Of a stretch of DNA of 12,231 nt, positions 6,678-12,231 are shown in pieces. Each line of letters begins with the position of its first letter. Positions within the stretch are counted from its first letter, which is position 1. The DNA is from an uncultured Chloroflexota bacterium (lineage in GTDB: Bacteria > Chloroflexota > Limnocylindria > Limnocylindrales > CSP1-4): contig CAIYQJ010000380.1 of NCBI GenBank assembly GCA_903928275.1, forward strand, positions 1-12,231. Reading direction: 5' to 3'. The position numbers were made by a program, and so were the translations under genes. Under the pieces are notes generated by a model, which saw only the letters and a list, made by a program, of their open reading frames with translations, was not told the DNA's origin and searched no databases.

Positions 6678-7831
6678 CGCTCCGCGAGATCGGCGCGGAG
6701 GCTGCCGGCGCGCTCCTCGAGGCGGGTGGCGCCGTCTTCGTCGATGTCCGCGAACCGCACGAGTGGGCGCGCGGCCGCATCCCCGGCGCCACGCACGTCC
6801 CGCTCGGCTTCCTCGCGGGCCGGATCGGCGACGAGGTCACCGACCCGGCCGCGCCGATCGTCGCCTACTGCGCGCACGGCTCCAGGTCGCTCCTCGCAGT
6901 TCGGATGCTCGAGTCGCGCGGCTACACGGACGTGGTGAGCATGGCCGGCGGCTTCGTCCACTGGCGGGCCCTGGGACTGCCGGTCGAGGGCGACCCGTCG
7001 CGGTCGGAGGCGTCGCGCTCGATCCCGACCCCGCCGCCCATCGCTGGGGCGCCTCGGCCCGGCGCGCTGACGGACGCGCAGAGGATCCGCTACGCCCGCC
7101 ACCTCGTCCTCCCGGAGGTGGGCGAGACGGGCCAGGCGCGCCTGCTCGCCTCTCGCGTCCTCGTCGTGGGGGCCGGCGGGCTCGGATCGCCCGTCCTGCT
7201 CTACCTCGCGGCCGCCGGCGTCGGGACGATCGGCATCGTCGACTTCGACGCGGTGGACCTGTCGAACCTGCAGCGCCAGGTCATCCACGCGACCGACCGG
7301 GTGGGCACCGCCAAGGTCGCCTCGGCACGCGCAGCCATCGCCGCCCTCGACCCTGGCGTCCGTGTCGTGACCCACGAGGCCGAGCTCCATGCCGGCAATG
7401 CCGACGCGCTCGTGGCCGACTACGACGTCGTCGTGGACGGAACCGACTCCTTCGCGGCCCGCCACGCGCTGAACGATGCCGCCGTGGCCCGGGGCATCCC
7501 GGTCGTCCACGCGAGCGTCTTCCGCTTCGAGGGGCTCGTCACGGTCCTCGACCCTCCGCGTGGGCCCTGCTACCGATGCCTCTACCCATCGGCTCCCCCG
7601 GAGGAGCTCGTGCCGGCATGCGAGGTCGCCGGCGTCCTGGGCGTGGTGCCAGGGATCATGGGGCTCCTCCAGGCCAACGAGGCGCTGAAGCTCCTCCTTC
7701 GCGTCGGGGAGACGCTGACCGGTCGGCTCGTGCTCTTCGACGCGCTCGAGGGCTCGTTCCGCGAAGTCGAGGTGCGCAGGGATCCCGCGTGCCGCACCTG
7801 CGCGCACAGGGCCGTCTCCGCGCTGGCGTGA
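6674..7831 (+). CDS. Rhodanese-E1 fusion: N-terminal rhodanese plus ThiF/MoeB-type adenylyltransferase
   Basis: The protein fuses a single rhodanese domain (residues about 3-105; catalytic loop CAHGSR with C66) to a ThiF/MoeB/HesA-type E1 domain (about 132-380). The E1 part shows RIRYARHLVLPEVG, the ATP-binding GAGGLG (166-171), D190, LSNLQRQVIH, K214, and the conserved cysteine C316 in PACEVAGVLG. It also has two CxxC zinc pairs (C299/C302, C373/C376). Such enzymes adenylate the C-terminal glycine of a ubiquitin-like sulfur carrier and convert it to a thiocarboxylate, with the rhodanese cysteine as persulfide donor. In MOCS3/MoeZ-type fusions the rhodanese is C-terminal; here it is N-terminal. 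No ATG, GTG or TTG lies in frame between the rhodanese domain and well inside sufU. I place the start at CTG 6674, overlapping the sufU stop as CTGA, after a GGGGGA stretch; this exact start is uncertain. Confidence 0.9.
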   Translation: MTLREIGAEAAGALLEAGGAVFVDVREPHEWARGRIPGATHVPLGFLAGRIGDEVTDPAAPIVAYCAHGSRSLLAVRMLESRGYTDVVSMAGGFVHWRALGLPVEGDPSRSEASRSIPTPPPIAGAPRPGALTDAQRIRYARHLVLPEVGETGQARLLASRVLVVGAGGLGSPVLLYLAAAGVGTIGIVDFDAVDLSNLQRQVIHATDRVGTAKVASARAAIAALDPGVRVVTHEAELHAGNADALVADYDVVVDGTDSFAARHALNDAAVARGIPVVHASVFRFEGLVTVLDPPRGPCYRCLYPSAPPEELVPACEVAGVLGVVPGIMGLLQANEALKLLLRVGETLTGRLVLFDALEGSFREVEVRRDPACRTCAHRAVSALA

Positions 7832-8349
7832 CCACGATGACCGGCGGGATGCCCGTGGTCGCCGCGACCGTCGGGGGCGTCGACCCTGCCGCCGGTGCGG
7901 CCCCCACGCTGCCGGTATCGGTCGCGCTCCCCTCGACGATCCACGACGCGATCGTGGCGCACGCCCGGTCGCAGGCGCCGAACGAGATGTGCGGCTTCAT
8001 CGTGGGGACCGCTGCGCCGGCCGACGGGGGAGCGGCGCAGCGGTGGGAGCCGGCGCGCAATGCCGCCGCGTCGCCGTTGCGTTTCGAGGTCGCGTCCGAG
8101 GACCTCGTGCGCCTCACGCTCGAGATCGATGGCCGTGGAGAGGTCGTGTGGGCCGTGGTCCACTCCCATGTCCGGTCGCCCGCGATCCCCTCCGCCGCCG
8201 ACGTGGCAGGCGCCTCCCACGCCGACGCGCTCCACGTTCTCGTCTCGCTCGCAACGGCGGAGGCGGACCCGGCGACCGGATCGCCGTCCGTCCGCGCGTG
8301 GCGTCTCGCGGATGGGGCGGTCGTGGAGGTGGGACTGGAGGTCCGCTGA
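7828..8349 (+). CDS. JAMM/Mov34 (MPN+) metalloprotease
   Basis: The 173-residue product has a complete JAMM zinc-protease motif: E53 in NEMCGFIVG, then H112-x-H114-x7-S122-x2-D125 in HSHVRSPAIPSAAD. Enzymes of this kind cut isopeptide or peptide bonds after the Gly-Gly end of ubiquitin-like proteins. Known bacterial relatives include Mec of Mycobacterium tuberculosis, which frees cysteine from CysO, and the JAMM enzyme acting with TtuB in Thermus. The gene starts with GTG overlapping the previous stop (GTGA); an ATG nine bases on is the alternative. Close linkage to an E1-rhodanese protein argues for a sulfur-carrier or conjugate-processing role. No carrier protein is encoded nearby. It is the last gene of the plus-strand operon. 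Confidence 0.9.
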   Translation: MTTMTGGMPVVAATVGGVDPAAGAAPTLPVSVALPSTIHDAIVAHARSQAPNEMCGFIVGTAAPADGGAAQRWEPARNAAASPLRFEVASEDLVRLTLEIDGRGEVVWAVVHSHVRSPAIPSAADVAGASHADALHVLVSLATAEADPATGSPSVRAWRLADGAVVEVGLEVR

Positions 8350-8368
8350 CGGCGGGGCCGCCGAGCGG

Positions 8369-8432
8369 ACGCCGGCGTGCGCCTGGCTCAGGCCGCTGGG
8401 ACGCCGGCTCGCGCCTGGCTCAGGCCGCCGGG
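8369..8432. repeat. 32-bp tandem duplication between the convergent operons
   Basis: Positions 8369-8400 and 8401-8432 are two copies of a 32-bp unit with three differences (29 of 32 identical), and a partial third copy (ACGCCG) follows. The second copy covers the last codons and stop of the minus-strand gene, while the first copy lies outside it. Each copy contains the self-complementary core GCCTGGCTCAGGC. Confidence 0.85.
8371..8408. terminator. Stem-loop at the convergent junction of the sulfur and gas-vesicle blocks
   Basis: GCCGGCGT (8371-8378) and ACGCCGGC (8401-8408) are exact inverse complements and enclose a smaller GCCTG-GCT-CAGGC hairpin. The structure lies 21 bp after the JAMM stop and 12 bp past the end of the opposing gene, so it could end transcription from both sides. 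No T-run is seen on either strand. Confidence 0.5.
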
Positions 8433-9148
8433 ACGCCGCGTTCCCCGGCCTCGACGTCGTGCGCTTCGATCGGGGCGGCGAGATAGGCCGTCAGCCTGTC
8501 GCGTTCCTTGTCGCTCCCCCTGGCGAGGAGGATCTGGAAGTAGCCGCGCACGACCTCGGCATCCTTGAGCGGCTCGACGACGATGTCCGGCGCCAGGCGC
8601 GCGGTGGCCCGGTGTTCCGCGCCCAGGAAGAGGACCCCGATCTCCCCCTCCCGAAGGGTCGCGTCGATGGTCCGTGCGATGTGCTCGTCTCGCTCGCGCA
8701 GGAGCCGCGCGCGTCGCTCCGCGTCGGCCGCCGTCCGGTCCGCGTTCGGTTTCGCGTCGGATTGCCGGTCCGGGGACGTCTCCCGCGTCAGGATGTCGTA
8801 CTCCTGCCGGAGCAGCTCGGGGTCCTCCGTCGCGCAGAGATCCGCGCCGCGATCGACGAGGTCCAGGAGGAGTCGGTAGTTCCGGCTGCCCCTGCGGGCG
8901 GCCTCCTCGACGACGGCTCGGCCCACCACGCCGCCCACCGGGAGTCCGTCCTGGAAGAGCCTGAGCCGGCTCGGGTCCAGGTCCTCCAGGTACGCGGCCA
9001 CCTCCGCCCAGTATTGCGTCAGGGTCGCCGTATGGACGGCCCAGCGCTCCGGGCCGGCGAGGCGGATGGTCTCCGCCAGCAGCGCCGGACCGGCCGATCC
9101 CAGGTCCGCTTCGTCGTGGACGAGCGGGACCAGGATCACGCGTCTCAT
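8420..9148 (-). CDS. Uncharacterised 242-residue protein coupled to the CDC48 ATPase
   Basis: I do not recognise a named family. The N-terminus MRRVILVPLVHDEADLGS contains H11 and an EAD motif. A conserved-looking centre follows: RLFQDGLPVGG (63-73), RRGSRNYRLLLDLVDRGADL (85-104) and TEDPELLRQEYDIL (107-120). A charged, partly helical stretch (121-155) leads to RDEHIARTIDATLREGEIGVLFLGAEH (153-179). The last part, ending in a GAEH motif, loosely recalls the GAGH element of TraB/Tiki-like proteins; that is a guess. No signal peptide or membrane helix is seen. The ATG overlaps the ATPase stop by four bases (ATGA), so the two proteins are probably made together and may act together. It is the last gene before the convergent junction. 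Confidence 0.8.
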   Translation of the reverse strand: MRRVILVPLVHDEADLGSAGPALLAETIRLAGPERWAVHTATLTQYWAEVAAYLEDLDPSRLRLFQDGLPVGGVVGRAVVEEAARRGSRNYRLLLDLVDRGADLCATEDPELLRQEYDILTRETSPDRQSDAKPNADRTAADAERRARLLRERDEHIARTIDATLREGEIGVLFLGAEHRATARLAPDIVVEPLKDAEVVRGYFQILLARGSDKERDRLTAYLAAPIEAHDVEAGERGVPAA

Positions 9149-11286
9149 CGGGCGCCTGGCAGTCCGACGTCACTCAGCGCGGTCTGGAAGTGCTTCGCTG
9201 TCACCAGGAGCTCGCCAGCCTTCGGCGCCGGGGCCGTGTCGGGGCCGAGCACCTCGCGGATCGCCATCATCGTCGCCCTGCGGCAGATCGACTCGATCTC
9301 CGCCCCGCTCGCCCCGTCGCTCTGTGCCGCGAGCAGGTCGAGATCGACGTCGGCCGCGAGGGGCTTGCCGCGCACGTGGATGCCGAAGATCTCCCGTCGG
9401 GCCGCCAGGTCCGGCAGCGTCAGCTCGAGCATGACCTCGAGCCGGCCGGCCCGCACGAGGGCCGGGTCCAGCATGTCGGGACGGTTCGTCGCCGCCACGA
9501 CGGTGACACCGCGGAGCTCCTCGATCCCGTCGACCTCCGTGAGGAACTGGCTGAGCACGCGCTCCGCCACCTCTGCCCCGGAGCCCCGGGTCGGCACGAG
9601 CGCGTCGATCTCGTCGAAGAAGATGACGCACGGGCTCGCCTGCCGCGCCTTGCGGAAGACCTGGCGCAGGGCCTTCTCCGACTCGCCGACCCACTTGGAC
9701 AGCAGCTCCGGGCCCTTGACGGAGATGAAGTTGACGCCCGTCTCGTTCGCCACCGCCTTGGCCAGCATCGTCTTGCCGCTGCCCGGGGGCCCCGTGAGGA
9801 CGACGCCCTTCGGCGGCTTCGTGCCCGCCAGCTTGAAGATGTCCGGGCGCTTCACGGGCCACACGATCGTCTCGGTGAGCACGCGCTTCGCCTCGGCGAG
9901 CCCGCCGATGTCGCTCCAGCGCACGTCCGGGATCTCCGTGAAGACCTCCCGGAGGGCCGACGGCTCGACCTCGGTCAGCGCCTGCTGGAAGTCGTCCATC
10001 GTGACTTCGAGCTCGAGGAGGAACTGGTACGGGATCTGGCCGTCCTCGAGGGTGAGGCGCGGCATCGCCCGACGCAGCGCGGCCATGGCCGCCTCCCGGC
10101 CGAGCGCCGCGAGGTCGGCCCCCACGAACCCATGCGTGGTCTCGGCCAGGCTGTCGAGGTCCACGTCCGGTGCCAGCGGCATCCCGCGCGTGTGGATGTC
10201 GAGGATCCCTCGCCGACCCGCCCGGTCGGGCGCGTCGATCTCGATCTCCCGGTCGAACCGCCCCGGCCGCCGCAGGGCGGGATCGAGCACGTCGGGCAGG
10301 TTGGTCGCCCCGATCACCACGACCTGGCCGCGGGCCTCGAGGCCGTCCATGAGGGCGAGGAGCTGGGCGACGACGCGCCGCTCCACCGCCTGGTCGCCCC
10401 GGACGTCCTCGCGCTTGGTCGCGATCGCGTCGATCTCGTCGATGAAGATGATCGATGGCGCCTTGGCCCGAGCCTTCTCGAAGATGGCCCGGAGGTGGGC
10501 CTCGCTCTCGCCGTAGAACTTGTGGATGATCTCCGGCCCGCTGACGTGGAAGAACGTCGCGTCCGTCTCGTTGGCGACGGCCCGGGCGATGAGGGTCTTG
10601 CCGGATCCGGGCGGCCCGTACAGCAGGACGCCGCGCGGCGGCTCGATGCCCAGGCGCTCGAACAGCTCCGGGTGCTTGAGTGGCAGCTCCACCATCTCGC
10701 GGATGCGCGCGAGCTCCTCGTGGAGACCGCCGACATCCTCGTACGTGATGCTGCTCGCCTCGGGCCTGGAGCCCGCGCCCTCGCCCTTCACGGTGATCCT
10801 CGTCTTGGGACCCACGAGCACGATGCCGTCCGGCGTGGACTCCGTGACGACGAACTCGCGGTACTGGCCGCCCATGAGCGTGGCCCGGACCCGGTCGCCG
10901 GATGTCACCGGCAGCCCTTCGAGCACGCGCCCGAGGTAGTCGGATCCCTTCGCGCTGTCGAATGCCGCGGAGGTCGGCGTGAGGACCACGGCGGTCGCGG
11001 TGTCGAACGCGCAGCGCCGGATCTCGACGGTCTCTCCGAGGGCGGCCTGGGCGTTGGCGCGCGCGATGCCGTCGATCTGGATGGCACCCTGGCCGCGCTG
11101 CTCGGGATACGTGGGCATGGCGCGCAGCCCGGTCTTTCGCTGCGGGCCCAGCTCCACGATGTCCCCCGCTCCGACCTTGAGTCGGACCATGACGTCTGGG
11201 TCCATGCGGGCGATCCCTCTGCCCACATCCTTGGGCAGGGCTTCCGCGACCGTCAGGCTGAGCTTGCCACCCGCCGCACGCGCCAT
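9145..11286 (-). CDS. CDC48/p97 (VAT)-type tandem AAA+ ATPase
   Basis: The 713-residue product has the full CDC48 layout: an N-domain (about 5-170, starting KLSLTVAEALPKDVGRGIAR, with a double-psi-barrel pattern) and two AAA+ modules. D1 has Walker A GPPGSGKT (224-231), the pore loop KFYGE (256-260), Walker B FIDEID (281-286) and the RPGRFD arginine fingers (340-345). D2 has Walker A GPPGSGKT (499-506), the pore loop KWVGE (531-535), Walker B FFDEID (556-561) and a changed finger segment, RAGRLE (612-617). Both rings should hydrolyse ATP, and the aromatic pore residues in both suggest a threading unfoldase like archaeal VAT. Eukaryotic p97 has a non-aromatic D1 pore. Position downstream of gvpA suggests a role with gas-vesicle assembly or turnover, which is inference. 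The ATG at 11286 lacks a strong ribosome-binding site. Confidence 0.95.
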   Translation of the reverse strand: MARAAGGKLSLTVAEALPKDVGRGIARMDPDVMVRLKVGAGDIVELGPQRKTGLRAMPTYPEQRGQGAIQIDGIARANAQAALGETVEIRRCAFDTATAVVLTPTSAAFDSAKGSDYLGRVLEGLPVTSGDRVRATLMGGQYREFVVTESTPDGIVLVGPKTRITVKGEGAGSRPEASSITYEDVGGLHEELARIREMVELPLKHPELFERLGIEPPRGVLLYGPPGSGKTLIARAVANETDATFFHVSGPEIIHKFYGESEAHLRAIFEKARAKAPSIIFIDEIDAIATKREDVRGDQAVERRVVAQLLALMDGLEARGQVVVIGATNLPDVLDPALRRPGRFDREIEIDAPDRAGRRGILDIHTRGMPLAPDVDLDSLAETTHGFVGADLAALGREAAMAALRRAMPRLTLEDGQIPYQFLLELEVTMDDFQQALTEVEPSALREVFTEIPDVRWSDIGGLAEAKRVLTETIVWPVKRPDIFKLAGTKPPKGVVLTGPPGSGKTMLAKAVANETGVNFISVKGPELLSKWVGESEKALRQVFRKARQASPCVIFFDEIDALVPTRGSGAEVAERVLSQFLTEVDGIEELRGVTVVAATNRPDMLDPALVRAGRLEVMLELTLPDLAARREIFGIHVRGKPLAADVDLDLLAAQSDGASGAEIESICRRATMMAIREVLGPDTAPAPKAGELLVTAKHFQTALSDVGLPGAR

Positions 11287-11663
11287 GTCTCGATCCCGCC
11301 TTCCGACAGCTGGCCTCGTCTACCCGGCCTCGTCGCGTCCCGACGACGGCCCTGGCCGCGATCGGCCGGAGGCCGCGGTGCCGGCCGCTGTCATCCGCGG
11401 AGAGCCCGTCCTGCGGACATCGCTCGCCGCACCGGCCGTCGTCGCGATGTGGACGGCGCCCGACCCGCGCATGCCGGACTCCGCGGGTGAGCCCTCGGTC
11501 CGATCGGCTCCGGTCGCCCGGCCGGCGCTTCGTACCGCGTGGCCCAGCGCAGCGAAAGAGCCGCGGCTCCAGGAGCGTCGCGCCCCGGCCCGCGGTCGGC
11601 CGGCGCGCGTGCGCCGATCGGGCCGCAGGCTGGAGCAGCTCGCGCTGGAGCGCGCGGCGCTCT
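11287..11663. other. 377-bp stretch without a convincing gene between the GvpC-like gene and the ATPase
   Basis: Open frames cross this region on both strands, but their products are Arg/Ser/Ala/Gly-rich, show no domain and lack ribosome-binding sites. A short hairpin GAGCGC-GCG-GCGCTC lies at 11648-11662, directly after the GvpC-like stop, and could trim or end that transcript. No clear promoter for the ATPase was found. The stretch may be a decayed gene or a long untranslated leader. Confidence 0.5.
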
Positions 11664-12032
11664 CTACTCGGTCTTGGGTGCCGCGGCCGGCTCCGGTGCC
11701 GCCGCCTTCTTGGCGCTGGTCGCGGCCGCAACGCGCTTCCCCTGGAGGGAGACGGTCATGTCCCGCCACGCAGCGTGCGCACCGGCACGATCCGCGCTGA
11801 CGGCACCGAGCCACGTCCTCACGCTTGCAGCGCGGGCCGCCTCGCCACGGGCGAGATTGGGCCGGACCCTGCCGAGCTCGACGCGGAGCGACTTGCGGAC
11901 CTTCGCCATGGCCGCGTTGCGCGCGTCGCGCTGAGCGCGTCCCGACTTGCGAAGCCTCGCCGTGGCCGCGAGACGCGCGTCCTGCGCGCTCGTGATCTCG
12001 TGGACGAGGGCGTTCATCTCCTGGGTCAGCAT
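11664..12032 (-). CDS. Small basic helical protein of the gas-vesicle cluster, GvpC-like
   Basis: The 122-residue product starts MLTQEMNALVHEITSAQDAR and is almost entirely helix-forming, rich in Ala, Arg and Lys with very few aromatic residues. It contains loosely repeated segments such as ATARLRKSGRAQRD and AMAKVRKSLRVEL, then a second half with VRTWLGAVSADRAGAHAAWRDM. A flexible Ala/Pro/Lys tail (KKAAAPEPAAAPKTE) ends it. GvpC proteins coat and strengthen the gas-vesicle shell with repeated amphipathic helices and are encoded just after gvpA. Position and composition fit a GvpC analogue, but repeats are weak, so the name is a suggestion. The start is fixed by AAAGGAG six bases upstream; the open frame reaches 12089, inside a hairpin, and is not used. 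Confidence 0.75.
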   Translation of the reverse strand: MLTQEMNALVHEITSAQDARLAATARLRKSGRAQRDARNAAMAKVRKSLRVELGRVRPNLARGEAARAASVRTWLGAVSADRAGAHAAWRDMTVSLQGKRVAAATSAKKAAAPEPAAAPKTE

Positions 12033-12038
12033 CCCCTG

Positions 12039-12045
12039 CTCCTTT
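12039..12045 (-). promoter_or_regulatory. Ribosome-binding site of the GvpC-like gene
   Basis: On the minus strand AAAGGAG lies six bases before ATG 12032, a near-perfect Shine-Dalgarno site. It sits just below the large stem-loop at 12055-12094, so that structure does not mask it. Confidence 0.88.
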
Positions 12046-12054
12046 GACGGGGTC

Positions 12055-12094
12055 TCCGAGTGGCCGGATCGCGCCGGCGATCCTGCCACTCGGA
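12055..12094 (-). promoter_or_regulatory. 18-bp stem-loop in the gvpA downstream spacer
   Basis: The arms 12055-12072 and 12077-12094 pair over 18 positions with one mismatch around a four-base loop. No T-run follows on the minus strand. In the gvpA-gvpC spacers of cyanobacteria a similar hairpin makes abundant short gvpA mRNA and rare read-through; the same use here is inferred. Confidence 0.75.
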
Positions 12095-12102
12095 CGTGGT
12101 CT

Positions 12103-12123
12103 CAGTGGGAACCGATCCCGCTG
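12103..12123 (-). promoter_or_regulatory. Second, smaller stem-loop directly after gvpA
   Basis: CAGTGGGA (12103-12110) and TCCCGCTG (12116-12123) form an 8-bp stem with one imperfect pair and a five-base loop, one base after the gvpA stop. Together with the larger hairpin it makes a double barrier between gvpA and the next gene. Confidence 0.5.
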
Positions 12124-12124
12124 G

Positions 12125-12231
12125 TTACGCGGCCGCCGCCGTAAGCCCGACCGCCTCTGCGTACTTGAGGTACGTGTCAACGCTCGCGACGACGACGCGG
12201 GCCTCGATCGCGAGGATCTCGATCCCGACGA
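12125..12231 (-). CDS. gvpA: Gas-vesicle shell protein GvpA, C-terminal part only
   Basis: The 34 residues in the window read VGIEILAIEARVVVASVD, then TYLKYAEAVGLTAAAA and a TAA stop. This is the highly conserved C-terminal half of GvpA, the small amphipathic protein that polymerises into the ribs of the gas-vesicle wall. The segment ASVDTYLKYAEAVGLT is essentially the GvpA consensus and differs from the minor paralogues GvpJ, GvpM and GvpS. The N-terminal half lies beyond the right edge. Two stem-loops and a GvpC-like gene follow on the same strand. Confidence 0.95.
   Translation of the reverse strand, partial: VGIEILAIEARVVVASVDTYLKYAEAVGLTAAAA

Noticed and set aside
6284..7807. Minus-strand 507-residue open frame
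   Set aside because: It is antisense to the rhodanese-E1 gene, with a His/Arg/Asp-rich product typical of high-GC shadows.
8369..8432. Mobile-element ends or target-site duplication
   Set aside because: The copies are adjacent direct repeats with nothing inserted between them and no transposase nearby.
7895..10516. Plus-strand 873-residue open frame
   Set aside because: It overlaps the JAMM gene out of frame and then runs antisense to the unknown protein and the CDC48 gene, with no domain in the product.
9190..11490. Plus-strand 766-residue and minus-strand 853-residue frames over the ATPase
   Set aside because: Both are shadows of the CDC48 gene, whose two AAA+ modules are intact.
12033..12089. 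N-terminal extension of the GvpC-like protein
   Set aside because: The extra codons lie within the stem-loop, and AAAGGAG marks the start at 12032.
11320..12180. Minus-strand 286-residue open frame across the GvpC-like gene and the gap
   Set aside because: It overlaps gvpA at its start and crosses both hairpins. The product is Arg/Gly/Ser-rich, and the alternative frame has a strong ribosome-binding site.

Overview
The window is about 70% G+C, starts many genes with GTG, and uses terse, often overlapping gene junctions. A Pro/Ser/Ala-rich exported META-domain protein, a Suf operon with SufU and an Rrf2 regulator, a tandem-AAA CDC48 protein and gas-vesicle genes together suggest a high-GC bacterium. 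My best guess is a Chloroflexota lineage (Limnocylindria/Ellin6529-like); an actinobacterium is the alternative. This placement is inference from gene content only.

Left part (1-2968, all minus strand): a luciferase-like flavin monooxygenase runs off the left edge. Its C-terminus is a run of 18-bp, six-residue repeats (ATGDGV/ATGEGV). Upstream of it, and probably co-transcribed, is a DUF1697 protein. A perfect 16-bp hairpin follows the next gene, which encodes an exported protein with two META (HslJ-like) domains, a Pro/Thr/Ser-rich stalk and a C-terminal membrane anchor.

Middle part (3338-8349, plus strand): a compact sulfur operon starts from a good sigma70-type promoter. Its genes are an Rrf2/IscR-like Fe-S regulator, sufC, sufS, sufU, a rhodanese-E1 (ThiF/MoeB-like) fusion, and a JAMM/Mov34 metalloprotease. 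The last three junctions that are tight (TGATG, CTGA, GTGA) point to translational coupling. Two things stand out. The scaffold partners SufB and SufD are absent from the operon. The last two genes are the activating enzyme and deconjugating protease of a ubiquitin-like sulfur-carrier system, but no carrier protein is encoded here. The logical sulfur path is cysteine to SufS, then to SufU for Fe-S assembly or to the rhodanese-E1 protein for thiocarboxylate formation.

Right part (8420-12231, minus strand, convergent with the sulfur operon): the window ends inside gvpA, the gas-vesicle shell protein. Downstream of gvpA come two stem-loops, a small basic helical GvpC-like protein, a 377-bp stretch without a convincing gene, a 713-residue two-ring CDC48/p97-type AAA+ ATPase, and an uncharacterised 242-residue protein overlapping the ATPase by four bases (ATGA). 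The two blocks meet at a short junction carrying a nearly perfect 32-bp tandem duplication that can fold into a terminator-like hairpin.

The two most interesting systems are the rhodanese-E1 plus JAMM module welded to a SufBD-less Suf operon, and the coupled CDC48-unknown protein pair beside the gas-vesicle genes.
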